Source of the DNA: Isosphaeraceae bacterium
GTDB taxonomy: Bacteria; Planctomycetota; Planctomycetia; Isosphaerales; Isosphaeraceae
Length of the DNA stretch: 64,000 nucleotides
Direction: 5' to 3'
NCBI GenBank assembly: GCA_025356475.1
Contig: JANXSX010000032.1
Coordinates: forward strand, 1 to 64,000
Shown: piece after piece, positions 1 through 9,700 of the stretch
Layout: the number at the start of each line of letters is the position of its first letter
Position numbering within the stretch: the first letter of the stretch is position 1
The notes under the pieces: model-generated
The model's input: the letters and a program-made list of their open reading frames with translations, nothing else
What the model was told of the DNA's origin: nothing
Database searches by the model: none
Translations under genes and position numbers: made by a program

Positions 1-360
1 GACGTTCAGAGAAGATGCGAGTCGGATCCGGATGGGCTCGGCACCGCAGGTCATGGCGATCTTGCGAAACATCACTCTATTCCTATTCAAAAGGTATGAG
101 CACAAGAACGCCCCCACAGCTATGAGGCACTACGTCTGCCACCCGGAGAAAGCGGTGCAGGTTCTGTCAAGTCTAATTTGAAAATGAAACAGCCCTGAGC
201 AGTTGTCAAACTCGGTCCTTTAACGGATGCGAAATTGCAGCCTTGCGGACTCGGAGGAGTGCGATCCAAGAGGAAGCCCCACGAAGATTTGTCCGATTCG
301 CAGAGGGATGGGTGGACGACCTCGAACTCGTAAGCATGCTATTCATTAATGAATAAAATT
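1..360. other. Left edge without a recognisable gene
   Basis: No complete gene is visible. A minus-strand open frame starts at an ATG at 72 and runs off the left edge after 24 codons (MFRKIAMTCG at its start). It could be the first codons of a gene outside the window, but nothing identifies it. Positions 341-354 are a perfect AT-rich palindrome (ATTCATTAATGAAT), downstream of the MFS gene in its direction of transcription. Confidence 0.4.
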
Positions 361-381
361 ATTAAACCTGCATTGTTTAAT
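361..381 (-). terminator. AT-rich hairpin at the end of the MFS gene
   Basis: Seven-base perfect arms (ATTAAAC / GTTTAAT) flank a 7-nt loop and overlap the TAA stop of the MFS gene at 377-379. In the minus direction the hairpin is followed by an AT-rich stretch with short T runs. The stem is weak, so this is only a possible 3' end. Confidence 0.3.
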
Positions 382-1957
382 GATCGGCAATCGCGGCGAG
401 CGGGACTTCATCATCCTCAATGTTGATTTGTTCGCCACTTGGGCCTTGATGCTTGGTATGTCGTGGTAGCCTTGACGAACAGACGAACGCAAACATGGTC
501 AAGATGACCATCACCACATAGCTTTGTTGGAGTGCTGCTCCAAGACTCTCCTGGACGAGTCGAAGGATCTCTACTCCGAGCAAGGCATGAGTCTCGGGAC
601 GAAGTGCGTCGGAGACCTCGATTCCTTGGACCCCTCCGGCCACGAGCCGCCTGGTGAACGACCAGCCAATGCCTGCTCCGAGGACTCCCACGCCCAAGGC
701 GGCCCCGATCGAGCGGAAGAAGATCAGGGCACCGGTGGCGACTCCACGTTCGCCCCACTCGACAACGTTTTGAATTCCGAGGATGTAGCTCAACGAAGCG
801 GGGCCCATCCCAAGACCAATCACGAACATTCCGGCAAAGAAGCACGGCATCGTCGAAGCTCGCCAGTGCGAGCCGATTGCGATCGTCAACATCCCGCAGA
901 TCACGAAGACCGAACCGACCATGGCGGTCTTGCGGAATCCGTAACGGACCACAACCTTCGCCGCGATCGCCACACTAATCGCCCAGCTCAAGAAGAGTGG
1001 AGTGATCGACGACCCCGCCTGGATCGCCGATCCCCCAAGAACACCTTGAACATACAAGGGAATGTATTGGTCGAGCCCAAATGTGATCGCACCTAACAGG
1101 AAATTCCCGACGATCGCGGGCAGAATCCCCTTGCGGACGAGCAGGTCGAGCGGCAAGATCGGTTCGGTGACCCGTCGCTCCCAGATGACGAACAGACCAA
1201 GAACCACGAGTGAGAATAAGCCGAGCGTCAGCACAAACAGCATGGATCGACTTTGCCCTTGAAGCGCGGTCAGCAATAACGCGGACGAACCGATCGCCAG
1301 CAGTGTCGCGCCTAGCCAATCGATATTGACCTGCGCTTTGCGCTGGACATTCTCTTGAACGTAAATCACAAGGATGATTGCAGATCCGATACTGAATGGC
1401 AGTGTGACAAAGAAGACCCAACGCCACGAGAGAGACTCGGTCAGTACGCCACCGATCGCAGGACCCGCCAGACTGGAGATCCCCCAGACTGCGCTGAAGA
1501 GGCTCTGGACCTTGGCCCGTTCCTGTAAGCTAAAGAGATCGCTGAGCATGGTCAGGACGATCGGTCCGACGGCACCGGCTCCCAGTCCTTGGATGACACG
1601 CATCGCGATCAGTTGACCCATGCTCGTCGCTAACCCCGAGAGCATCGAGCCGAGCGTAAACAGCCCAAGTCCGAACAAGAGGACCTTTTTCCGCCCATAA
1701 AGGTCAGCGAATTTCCCATACAGCGGCGCTGTGATCGTCGAGGCGAGCAAATAGGCCGAAGTCACCCAGGGGTAGATCTCCAGCCCTTGTAATGTTGCGA
1801 TGATACTTGGCATCGCAGTCGAGACGACCAACTGTTCCAGCGCTGTGACGGTCATCGCCATCAGCAAGGCTGCCGTGATCATGACCCGCCCGGGGATCGG
1901 CGTAACGTCTGCCGAGGGACCACGTTTATCGCTGTTATCCGACTGCTGCTCCGACAT
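377..1957 (-). CDS. MFS drug/solute exporter, DHA2 (14-helix) type
   Basis: Inner-membrane proton-driven exporter of the EmrB/QacA drug:H+ antiporter family. From the ATG at 1957 it is 526 aa. A short hydrophilic N-terminus (MSEQQSDNSD) is followed by many hydrophobic helices; the length and helix count fit the 14-TM DHA2 group. The motif-A loop between helices 2 and 3 reads GKFADLYGRKKV. Helix 5 carries a proline/glycine-rich stretch (AVWGISSLAGPAIGGVLTE) like antiporter motif C. The frame stays open to 1999, but the ATG at 1957 gives the normal N-terminus. A good sigma-70-like promoter lies at 2023-2051. The substrate cannot be told from sequence, and there is no adjacent regulator or membrane-fusion partner. 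Confidence 0.9.
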   Translation of the reverse strand: MSEQQSDNSDKRGPSADVTPIPGRVMITAALLMAMTVTALEQLVVSTAMPSIIATLQGLEIYPWVTSAYLLASTITAPLYGKFADLYGRKKVLLFGLGLFTLGSMLSGLATSMGQLIAMRVIQGLGAGAVGPIVLTMLSDLFSLQERAKVQSLFSAVWGISSLAGPAIGGVLTESLSWRWVFFVTLPFSIGSAIILVIYVQENVQRKAQVNIDWLGATLLAIGSSALLLTALQGQSRSMLFVLTLGLFSLVVLGLFVIWERRVTEPILPLDLLVRKGILPAIVGNFLLGAITFGLDQYIPLYVQGVLGGSAIQAGSSITPLFLSWAISVAIAAKVVVRYGFRKTAMVGSVFVICGMLTIAIGSHWRASTMPCFFAGMFVIGLGMGPASLSYILGIQNVVEWGERGVATGALIFFRSIGAALGVGVLGAGIGWSFTRRLVAGGVQGIEVSDALRPETHALLGVEILRLVQESLGAALQQSYVVMVILTMFAFVCSSRLPRHTKHQGPSGEQINIEDDEVPLAAIADH

Positions 1958-2022
1958 CGTCCGCTCCGTAAGACTGACCCCAACGTGGCCAATTCCCAAG
2001 CCACTCTTCGATCATCGCGGAC

Positions 2023-2051
2023 ATTATACGCGAGTGACCCAGTGCTATCAG
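2023..2051 (-). promoter_or_regulatory. Sigma-70-like promoter of the MFS gene
   Basis: On the minus strand CTGATA, a 17-nt spacer and a perfect TATAAT box lie about 65-95 nt upstream of the MFS start codon. It is one of the best housekeeping-type promoter matches in the window and would give a leader of roughly 55-60 nt. Confidence 0.6.
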
Positions 2052-2107
2052 AGCGACTCAGCCTATGACAAGTTCGCTTCGCCCAACGATCGGATCGAAA
2101 GGTCAGT

Positions 2108-4906
2108 TCAGGTTGGCGTCCTCAGCCCGAGTTTGGCCGCCAAGACCAACCCGGTCGCAGTCTTCGACTTGGCCACCTTTTCCGGGGTCCCCTCGGCGAC
2201 AATCAGGCCGCCGGCCTCGCCCGCCTCGGGCCCAAGGTCGATCAGCCAATCGGCTGAGAGCATGACCTCGAGACTGTGTTCGACAATGAGCAGGGAATGG
2301 CCAAGATCGACCAGGGAATTGAGAGCTTCGAGCAACTTGAGTGTGTCGATGGGATGAAGGCCGGTGGTCGGTTCATCAAGGATAAAGAGGGTCTTGGGAC
2401 CGGATGCTGCGCGGGTGATCGCACCCGGCGAACTCGATAAAAACGACGCGAGCTTCAATCGCTGGGCCTCACCTCCGGAGAGTGTAGACGCGGGCTGTCC
2501 CAATCGGAGATACTCGAGCCCAACATCCAGCAACGGGCGCAGACGTGCTTGAACCTTAGGGCGATGTCGGAAGAACGAGAACGCTTCACGGGCTGTCAAT
2601 TCAAGGGCCTCGGCGATCGACTTTCCCTGATATGTGATTTCGAGGACTTCGGGGCGATATCGCGAGCCCTTGCACTCGGGACAGCGAACAGTGACATCGG
2701 CAAGAAACTGCATGTCGATTGTTTGTTCACCGGTCCCCTCGCAGGTTTCGCAACGACCCCCCTCGACGTTGAAACTGAACTTGGCGGCGGTATAGTTGCG
2801 GAGCTTCGCCTCGTGAGTCGAAGCGAACGTCCCCCGAATCTCGTCGAACGCTTTGAGGTAGGTCGCCGGATTCGACCGCCCAGATCGACCGATCGGTGAT
2901 TGATCGATCAGGGAGACTGCGGATAGCGTTTCTGAGCCATGAAACTCGGTACAATGGGCACCTGCGAGGGGCTCACCGGCCAGTCGTTGTGTGAGCGCGG
3001 GAAAGATCGTTTCCTCGACCAGAGTGCTCTTTCCCGAACCACTGACCCCCGTGACGACGGCGAACACACCTAGGGGGATCTTCACATCAATTGATTTGAG
3101 GTTGTTGCCCGAGGCTCCTTTGATCTCGATCCACCCCGCAGGCTTGCGACGTTTCTTGGGGATCACGACCCCAACCCGACCAGAGAGGTAATCTCCGGTC
3201 GGCGAATTCTTCGCATCGACGATTCCTTCAGGTGGTCCAACGTAGACGACCTGACCGCCCGCCTGGCCGGCACCGGGGCCGATCTCGACCAGGAGGTCAG
3301 CGGTCCGAATGATCGACTCCTCGTGTTCGACCACGACGAGGGAATTCCCCGCATCGCGAAGACTCTTAATGGCCTCGATCAGGCGGTCGACATCGCGAGG
3401 GTGAAGGCCGATGGAGGGTTCGTCAAGCACATAAAGCGTGTTCACAAGTCCGGAACCCAGGGCGGATGTCAGGGCCACTCGCCGCGCTTCTCCGCCGGAG
3501 AGAGTTCGGGCTAAGCGATCGAGTGAAAGGTATCCCAGACCGATTCGGCTCAGGTAATTGAGACGAGCGAGCAGAGGTTCAAGAGTCCGCCGCGCCGCGA
3601 GATTTTCCCCTTGCTGGGATGAAACCTCAGATAAGAAGAGTCGGGCATCGGCAATCGTGAATGCGGAGACCTCGGCGATGCTCTTATTGTTAACCTTGAC
3701 GGCGAGTGCTTCAGGGCGGAGTCTTGCACCATGACAGGCTGGACAAGGTCGATGATTCTTCCATCGATTGATAAAGATGCGGACGTGCATCTTGTAGGAC
3801 TTCTTTTCAAGACGCCTGAAGAACTCGTGGACCCCTTGGAAGTCCTGCCCGCCATCCATGACGAGTTTCACTTCGTCCTCAGTCAGGTCGGCGAACGGCT
3901 TCGTAACCGACAGCTTATTTCGAGACGCAGCGCGCAGGAGTATGTCAATATTCTCGCGGTAAGCTGGGGTCGTCCAGGGAGCGATCGCCCCTTCCTTGAG
4001 GCTCTTGGAACGGTCGGGAACGATCCGGTCGAGATCGAGAGCGCTGACAGTGCCGAATCCTTCGCACTCGGGACATGCCCCGAGCGGGCTATTGGGACGG
4101 AACAGACGCGTCTCAGGGGCTAGATAATCCCGGCCACATCCCGAGCATCGCCAGCCATCGTAAAACGTCCAGACTGTGTCGTCGGCGACGATCCGACAAC
4201 GACCAAGCCCTCGCGAAAACGCGGTCTCAATTGAGTCTAGGAGCCGAGCGGGCGACTCGGTTCCTCGGACGAGGCGATCGATCACCACATCGACGGTCCC
4301 CAAGGTCGGTGCCGGGATCGGTATCGGCCCGTCATCGAGACTCACGACTTGTCCGTCATTACGGATTCGTGTGAACCCGTCTTCACGCAACGAGTCCGCG
4401 AGAAGCTGGCGATCGGTGTCCGGACGCACTTCGACAGGAAAAGTGACGAGATAACGCGTTCCATCAACTATCTCCTCAACGGCTCGCCGAACCTTGGTCG
4501 AATCGGCAGGTTCGACAACGCGCCCGCAGTCCAGGCAAACCACGATCCCAACCCGGGCGTAGAGGAGGCCCAGCTCCTCGCTGATTTCGGTGACACTACC
4601 AACGGTACTTCGGGCCGAGCGGCGCGAGACCGCTTGCGAGACTGCGATCGCAGGGGGGAGCCCGTCGATGGTGTCGGCGTCGGGCTTGTCAAGCTTGGCA
4701 AGAAATTGACGCGTATAAGGTGAGAATGTCTCGATATATCGACGTTGACCTTCAGCGAAGAGCGTGTCAAAGGCGAGCGAACTCTTGCCCGAGCCGCTGA
4801 CTCCCGCAAAGACGATAAACCGTCCGAGCGGGAGGTCGAGGTCGAGATTCTTGAGGTTATGGACGCGAACGCCCCTGAGCTGGATCGTCCGAGGTTTACC
4901 ACCCAT
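2108..4906 (-). CDS. uvrA: Excinuclease ABC subunit A (UvrA)
   Basis: DNA-damage-recognition ATPase of nucleotide excision repair; loads UvrB at lesions. At 932 aa it is normal family length. Two ABC ATPase modules are visible: Walker A GVSGSGKSS at residues 35-43 and a second, GVSGSGKSTLVEE, in the C-terminal half. Signature motifs TLSGGEARRVAL and TLSGGEAQRLKL and two LDEPT/LDEPS Walker B boxes are present. All zinc sites are kept: CSGC...CPEC, the CPAC region and CETC...CPEC. The UvrA-specific IDQSPIGRSGRSNPATY stretch confirms it is UvrA and not an ABC exporter. The first-module signature SPYTRQFLAKLDKPDADTID deviates slightly from the usual SAYARQFL form. No uvrB or uvrC is in the window. 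Confidence 0.95.
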   Translation of the reverse strand: MGGKPRTIQLRGVRVHNLKNLDLDLPLGRFIVFAGVSGSGKSSLAFDTLFAEGQRRYIETFSPYTRQFLAKLDKPDADTIDGLPPAIAVSQAVSRRSARSTVGSVTEISEELGLLYARVGIVVCLDCGRVVEPADSTKVRRAVEEIVDGTRYLVTFPVEVRPDTDRQLLADSLREDGFTRIRNDGQVVSLDDGPIPIPAPTLGTVDVVIDRLVRGTESPARLLDSIETAFSRGLGRCRIVADDTVWTFYDGWRCSGCGRDYLAPETRLFRPNSPLGACPECEGFGTVSALDLDRIVPDRSKSLKEGAIAPWTTPAYRENIDILLRAASRNKLSVTKPFADLTEDEVKLVMDGGQDFQGVHEFFRRLEKKSYKMHVRIFINRWKNHRPCPACHGARLRPEALAVKVNNKSIAEVSAFTIADARLFLSEVSSQQGENLAARRTLEPLLARLNYLSRIGLGYLSLDRLARTLSGGEARRVALTSALGSGLVNTLYVLDEPSIGLHPRDVDRLIEAIKSLRDAGNSLVVVEHEESIIRTADLLVEIGPGAGQAGGQVVYVGPPEGIVDAKNSPTGDYLSGRVGVVIPKKRRKPAGWIEIKGASGNNLKSIDVKIPLGVFAVVTGVSGSGKSTLVEETIFPALTQRLAGEPLAGAHCTEFHGSETLSAVSLIDQSPIGRSGRSNPATYLKAFDEIRGTFASTHEAKLRNYTAAKFSFNVEGGRCETCEGTGEQTIDMQFLADVTVRCPECKGSRYRPEVLEITYQGKSIAEALELTAREAFSFFRHRPKVQARLRPLLDVGLEYLRLGQPASTLSGGEAQRLKLASFLSSSPGAITRAASGPKTLFILDEPTTGLHPIDTLKLLEALNSLVDLGHSLLIVEHSLEVMLSADWLIDLGPEAGEAGGLIVAEGTPEKVAKSKTATGLVLAAKLGLRTPT

Positions 4907-4918
4907 GCGCCCTGTGCC

Positions 4919-5524
4919 TCACATCCGTGCGAAATTGGCGTACATCGCCAGCCCGATCGCCTGGCTCTTTTCCGGGTGGAACTGGGTCGCGATCAGATTA
5001 TCCCGACCGACGACCGCTGCAAAGGGACCGCCGTGATCGCTCTCGGCGATCAGATCGGCAGGATCCTCGGGCTGGGCATAATAAGAATGCACAAAATAGA
5101 CCGACGGCTCGCTCGGCAGTCCCGCCAGGAGGGGCGACTCTTTACGCATCTCCAAAGTGTTCCAGCCCATATGCGGAACTTTCAGCCCAGGCTGGGAGCG
5201 GAACCGGACGATTCGGCCCTTGAGTAGACCAAGGCCTTGATGGCGACCGTCCTCCTCGCTGATTTCGAACAAGAGCTGGAGGCCGAGACAGACGCCCAGG
5301 CAGGGCTTGCCTGCCTTCACCGCGTCGGTAAACGCCGTATCGAGGCCGGTCTTGCGCAGCTCGGCGATGGCATCCGCGAAGGCACCGACCCCAGGCAGAA
5401 TTACCTTCGAAGCGCGGGCAATGATATGGGGATCTCCGCTAATTGTTGCAGACGTCCCAACCGCTTCGAACGCCTTCTGAACACTTCGGAGGTTGCCCAT
5501 ACCATAATCGATAATCGCGATCAT
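4919..5524 (-). CDS. hisH: Imidazole glycerol phosphate synthase subunit HisH
   Basis: Glutamine amidotransferase subunit that supplies ammonia to HisF in histidine biosynthesis. From the ATG at 5524 (MIAIIDYGMGNLRSV) it is 201 aa, the usual length. The frame continues upstream to 5869 but that part overlaps the divergent GTPase gene and has no family resemblance. The class I glutaminase triad is visible: the nucleophile cysteine in GVCLGLQLLFE, and His and Glu in QFHPEKSQ. It ends 12 nt before the uvrA start on the same strand, so the two may be cotranscribed. No other his gene lies nearby, so hisF and the rest must be elsewhere. Confidence 0.93.
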   Translation of the reverse strand: MIAIIDYGMGNLRSVQKAFEAVGTSATISGDPHIIARASKVILPGVGAFADAIAELRKTGLDTAFTDAVKAGKPCLGVCLGLQLLFEISEEDGRHQGLGLLKGRIVRFRSQPGLKVPHMGWNTLEMRKESPLLAGLPSEPSVYFVHSYYAQPEDPADLIAESDHGGPFAAVVGRDNLIATQFHPEKSQAIGLAMYANFARM

Positions 5525-5672
5525 CGCCAAAACGCCTCTTGCCCACACGGGTGTTGCCACACACACTCTATCGAGTCGACGAGTCCCAAGCCAACACGAG
5601 TCGTTCCGGGCCCGCCGTTCTGACGGACACGACGAAATTTCGAGAAGTTCCCCGAAGCACCTGGATCTTTCC

Positions 5673-6755
5673 ATGTCGGATACATTCGCCGCAATGCTGA
5701 CTGCCACCGGACGCGGCGCGATCAGCGTGATTCGGGTCTGGGGACCGTGTGCGTTGGCAATGGTCGACATGGCCTTCCGACCAACACGAGGAAGATCGCT
5801 CATCAAGACTCCGACGGGGCGGTTGCGCGTCGGGAGGATGGGGGCTGGGCTCGGCGATGAGGTCGTCATTGCCGCCTTACAGGTCGCTGCTCAACCGCTT
5901 GAACTGGAAGTCCAATGCCACGGCGGCCCGGTTGCAGCACAGCTTGTACTCGACGCCTTGGTCGAAGCCGGAGTCCAGATCTCGACCGCCGCAGGTTGGG
6001 CAGCACAGGTGGGAAACTCAAAGATTGCGACGGATGCCTGGATCGACCTGGCACGGGCATCGACACTCAAGACGGCTCAGATCCTGCTTAACCAGGCGGA
6101 AGGGGCTCTCGAACACGCCATTGAGGGATTGAACGCCCAGGAAGACGCTGAAGCACTCATTGCCAAATCCGTGCTGGGTCTCCGGCTTGTCGATGGCTGG
6201 CGGGTCGCACTCGCAGGTAGCCCGAACGTGGGGAAGAGTCGGCTCATGAACGCCTTGGCAGGATATGGCCGCGCCATCGTCGATCCCACACCGGGAACAA
6301 CGAGAGACGTCGTCACCGTCCGGATTGCTCTTGATGGTTGGCCGATCGAATTGGCGGACACCGCAGGCCTTCGAGAGACCTCAGACAGGCTGGAAGCCAC
6401 TGGGATCGTCAAGGCTCGAGTCGAGCAAGCCAGGGCGGACTTGATCCTCTTGGTCTTCGACTCCTCTCAAATCTTGACATTTAACGATCATGTCTTGATG
6501 CGAGAATACCCTTATGCACTTCGTGTGTCGAACAAATCCGATCTAGCGCCCGCGTGGGCTGCGGATCGATATGAATGCATACCAATATCCGCCGAGCTCG
6601 GTGATGGACTTGAGGACTTGATGAAAGCAATCGTTCACCGATTGATTCCCGAGCCTCCTGAACCGGGTGAGGCAGTGCCATTCCGTGCTGAGCAGGTCGC
6701 GCATTTGAGGTCGATCTGTGGCCGGAATAGATCGGACCCTCAATTCCGCACATGA
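5673..6755 (+). CDS. Divergent MnmE/TrmE-like GTPase lacking the C-terminal Cys motif
   Basis: Related to MnmE, the GTPase that with MnmG modifies wobble uridine 34 of tRNAs. The N-terminal TrmE domain is recognisable (ATGRGAISVIRVWGP, VQCHGGP). The central G domain has all five motifs: GSPNVGKS, the TPGTTRD switch, DTAG, NKSD and SAELG. At 360 aa it is about 90 residues shorter than MnmE. It lacks the closing C-(I/L)-G-K cysteine motif needed for canonical tRNA modification and most of the second half of the helical domain. Either an authentic lineage-specific reduction or a paralogue with another role. It is divergent from hisH and converges with the giant kinase gene 20 nt downstream. Confidence 0.8.
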   Translation: MSDTFAAMLTATGRGAISVIRVWGPCALAMVDMAFRPTRGRSLIKTPTGRLRVGRMGAGLGDEVVIAALQVAAQPLELEVQCHGGPVAAQLVLDALVEAGVQISTAAGWAAQVGNSKIATDAWIDLARASTLKTAQILLNQAEGALEHAIEGLNAQEDAEALIAKSVLGLRLVDGWRVALAGSPNVGKSRLMNALAGYGRAIVDPTPGTTRDVVTVRIALDGWPIELADTAGLRETSDRLEATGIVKARVEQARADLILLVFDSSQILTFNDHVLMREYPYALRVSNKSDLAPAWAADRYECIPISAELGDGLEDLMKAIVHRLIPEPPEPGEAVPFRAEQVAHLRSICGRNRSDPQFRT

Positions 6756-6774
6756 GCAGAGGGCAGGAAGAAAG

Positions 6775-9700
6775 TCAGTTCAGGGGCGGGTTGGGTACCC
6801 GAACGAGGTCAGGCCCGGCGGACGCAGCGGCGCTCTCGGCGGGGATTCGAACATCGTCGATCTTCATCGACCAGACGGGACGATCTCCGGGCCAGGGCTT
6901 CAGGTATGGGCCGTACATGGGGGCTGTATCCTTGAGCCCGACCTTAACCTCCCACGACGAACGGCGATAGAGGCTCGGCATCGATCCTGGTTGGGCAGTC
7001 TGATCGCGCTGGTAGGTTTCAATCTGGTCATAGGCGACCGCATGGCCTTCCCACTTGATCCGGTCCCGAAGTGCCTCGATATTCTCCTGGCCATCAACGC
7101 GGAAGAGGGGGTCACCGCCAGCGCTTGTGGCCACCAAGGAGTCGCGGGCGGTGACGTCCACCACGGGAAGTTCTGGCTCACCGATGGCACTCTCCAGATG
7201 GACAAGACCACCTTGCGCCCGAGCGGTCGACTGGCGAAGAGTGAGACGAATCGGCTCCACCTGCACCCCTCGGGGCTGACCATGACCGTGAATCAAGGTC
7301 CCGCCCGTGGCGATGACAGCGTTCTCGATCTCCAGGTCGAGTCGATGCCCGGGACCGACATCTACGAGGTCGCCACCGACCCGGATGAAACTCTCGCTAA
7401 TTCTGAGGGCAGCGGCAGCCAGTTCAGGCTGCGGGATGCCAGGTTCAAGCTCGACACCGCCGGACGGGACGGTGACCATCGCGGTCGGTTTCGACTCGCC
7501 TTGCAGAGTGACCGTGCAGCGCACCAAGCTCAGCTCGCTCCCTGCCCAGACGCCGAACGCCGCCCAGGGTCCAGCCACCGGGGCATCGGTCTCGGCGAGG
7601 ACGAGGTCGATTCCCTCCAACCGCAAGTTCGATCTTACCCGAATCGCGACTGGCCAAGCACTGCCAACCTGATTGGCCTTCGGCGCACGATCCGGTCGGA
7701 AACGCAGCCTCGGACGTGTCGCGCCAGGCTCGGCCCGAAGTGTCCAGAGGCCCTCCGCTTTGATCAAGAAGCTTGCAGGCAACTCCCAATCCGCGTCTGC
7801 CGAAATCAAGAGCACTCCGCCCCGAGTCCCAGTTCGCCCAATCGCGTCGAGCATTTGCCCAACCGTTCGAATTGGCGCGTCTGAGATCGCGGGAGCGGCA
7901 AACTTTGTAGGCTTGATCATCTCGACGATCTTCGCAATCGGACCTGTCAAGGCGGGGTTCGAGATCAATGGCCCGACATCGACGGGATCAGGCATCCCGA
8001 CCCGACTCAGTGGCATCGGCATCGGTAGAACGGGTGCCGATTCAGCGGGCACAGGTTCGGATTCAATTGGTTTCGGATCGGTCCCGACGACCACGATCGT
8101 TCGTTCGAGTGACGAGAACGGCCCCTTACGTGTCCCAACCCCTGGCAGGACCGTCAGTGCTGGGCTGAGTTCAAAGGCCAGTGTGGGAACGCGATCGGGA
8201 TCGGCAAGCCCCAACTGGGGGTCGACCGATTTCCAGGGGGTCTGATCGTTGGCAATTGAGTCAAGCTCGCGGGTCTCGTCATCCCCCCGCCAAGCCCCAA
8301 AATCACGTGTTGATGTACCTCGTCCACGTGAAGGTTTTAGATAGGTCGAAACCCGTGCATAGAGGTTGGAGCGACCTCGCCAATCGAGCTTGTCGGGATC
8401 ATCAATGCTCACCAAAGTCGCGAGCACATCTCGCCCACCGGCAAAGATGCAATCGTCGGCTCGAACACGAACCTTGGCCCCTTGAAACAAGAAGGCAGGG
8501 CTTGTGGAACTGCCGAGAAGACTGACGTGGGAGAAGCGAACCTCGGCCGCGACGCTCGACGATTCTGGATTATCCAGCCAAACAGCCGGTTCCACTCCCC
8601 CGAGGGTGCAGTCACGGACCGTGAGGTCGATTGGACCGACCGCGATCACACCCGCTTGCCCGGCACCAATGTGACTCTCGGTCAGGGTCAATGCGACTGG
8701 ACGATCAGGGTGATTCTTACCGCCTCGCCAGTGGATGGCGGCTCCGCGACTTCGCAGGTTTGTGGCCGACCCCTCGCGGCGGAAGATACACCTACGGATC
8801 GTCAACTCGGTGTCTGTGACACGGATGGCGTCGCTACGTGATCCCTCAACGACGAACTCCAAGTCTTCCAGAGTGACCTTGCCGCCGACAAACTCGAGTC
8901 CCGCCGGTGAAGCGATAAGATCTCCAACGCCTGCCTCTCGACCCAATCGAAGTGTCGGATGGACGCCGGGGGCGGCCTTGATCACAAGATCTCGTCTGCC
9001 CAGCGGAGCGCGAGGGATCAGACCACCCAGGGCGTAAGGTCGCTCGTCATCTGCCAGAATCACTTCTAGAGCGCCCGTCGCCGAGGAAAGGATCATCCCC
9101 AGATCTTCACCCGACCTTGCGGTGATCACCTTGGGTTCGCTTGATATCCTGGTAATCTCGGGTTCAGGGGATCTCGTCTCGACCTGAATCACTGGCGAAA
9201 TCACCGTCGTTTCCGTGCTCGTGACCGGCGTGGTTGGCTCAATCAAAGTGATTTTGGGCTGGACTGCACTCAGGGATGGGGCCGTGCTCGTACTTGAGTC
9301 GGCACTCCACCACGAGATCAAACCGACGACGATCAATAATCCAAGCGCGGGGACTCCCCAGATCAGGTGCCGTTCCCAGGCGGGTGGAGATGTTGGAGCG
9401 GCCCAGATGAGACCTTCGGGGCTGAGTGACCTTAGACCCAACATTCCAGCGACCACCGACAGTTCGCGAAGCAGAGCTTCGGGTGTCTGATAGCGTCGTT
9501 CACGCTCCTTGGCCATGAGCTTGCTCAAGATAGCCGCAAGTTCTGGAGGGACCGCTGGATTCAAGTCGCGAATTCGCGGTGGGGGCTCCTCTTGATGCTG
9601 GATCAGCTTCTGGAGCACGGTGCCGTCCGGGAATGGCGGACGACCTGCAAGCATATGAAAGAGCGTGCATCCTAGTGAGTAGAGGTCACTGCGAACATCG

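Noticed and set aside
2108-4906. Possible ABC exporter instead of UvrA
   Set aside because: Zinc sites and the UvrA-specific DQSPIGRSGRSNPATY segment identify it as UvrA.
5525-5869. N-terminal extension of HisH
   Set aside because: Overlaps the divergent GTPase gene and has no HisH resemblance; the family starts at MIAIIDYG.
6718-7884. 388-codon plus-strand open frame opposite the kinase C-terminus
   Set aside because: Shadow of the kinase gene; arises from its biased codon use and shows no motif.
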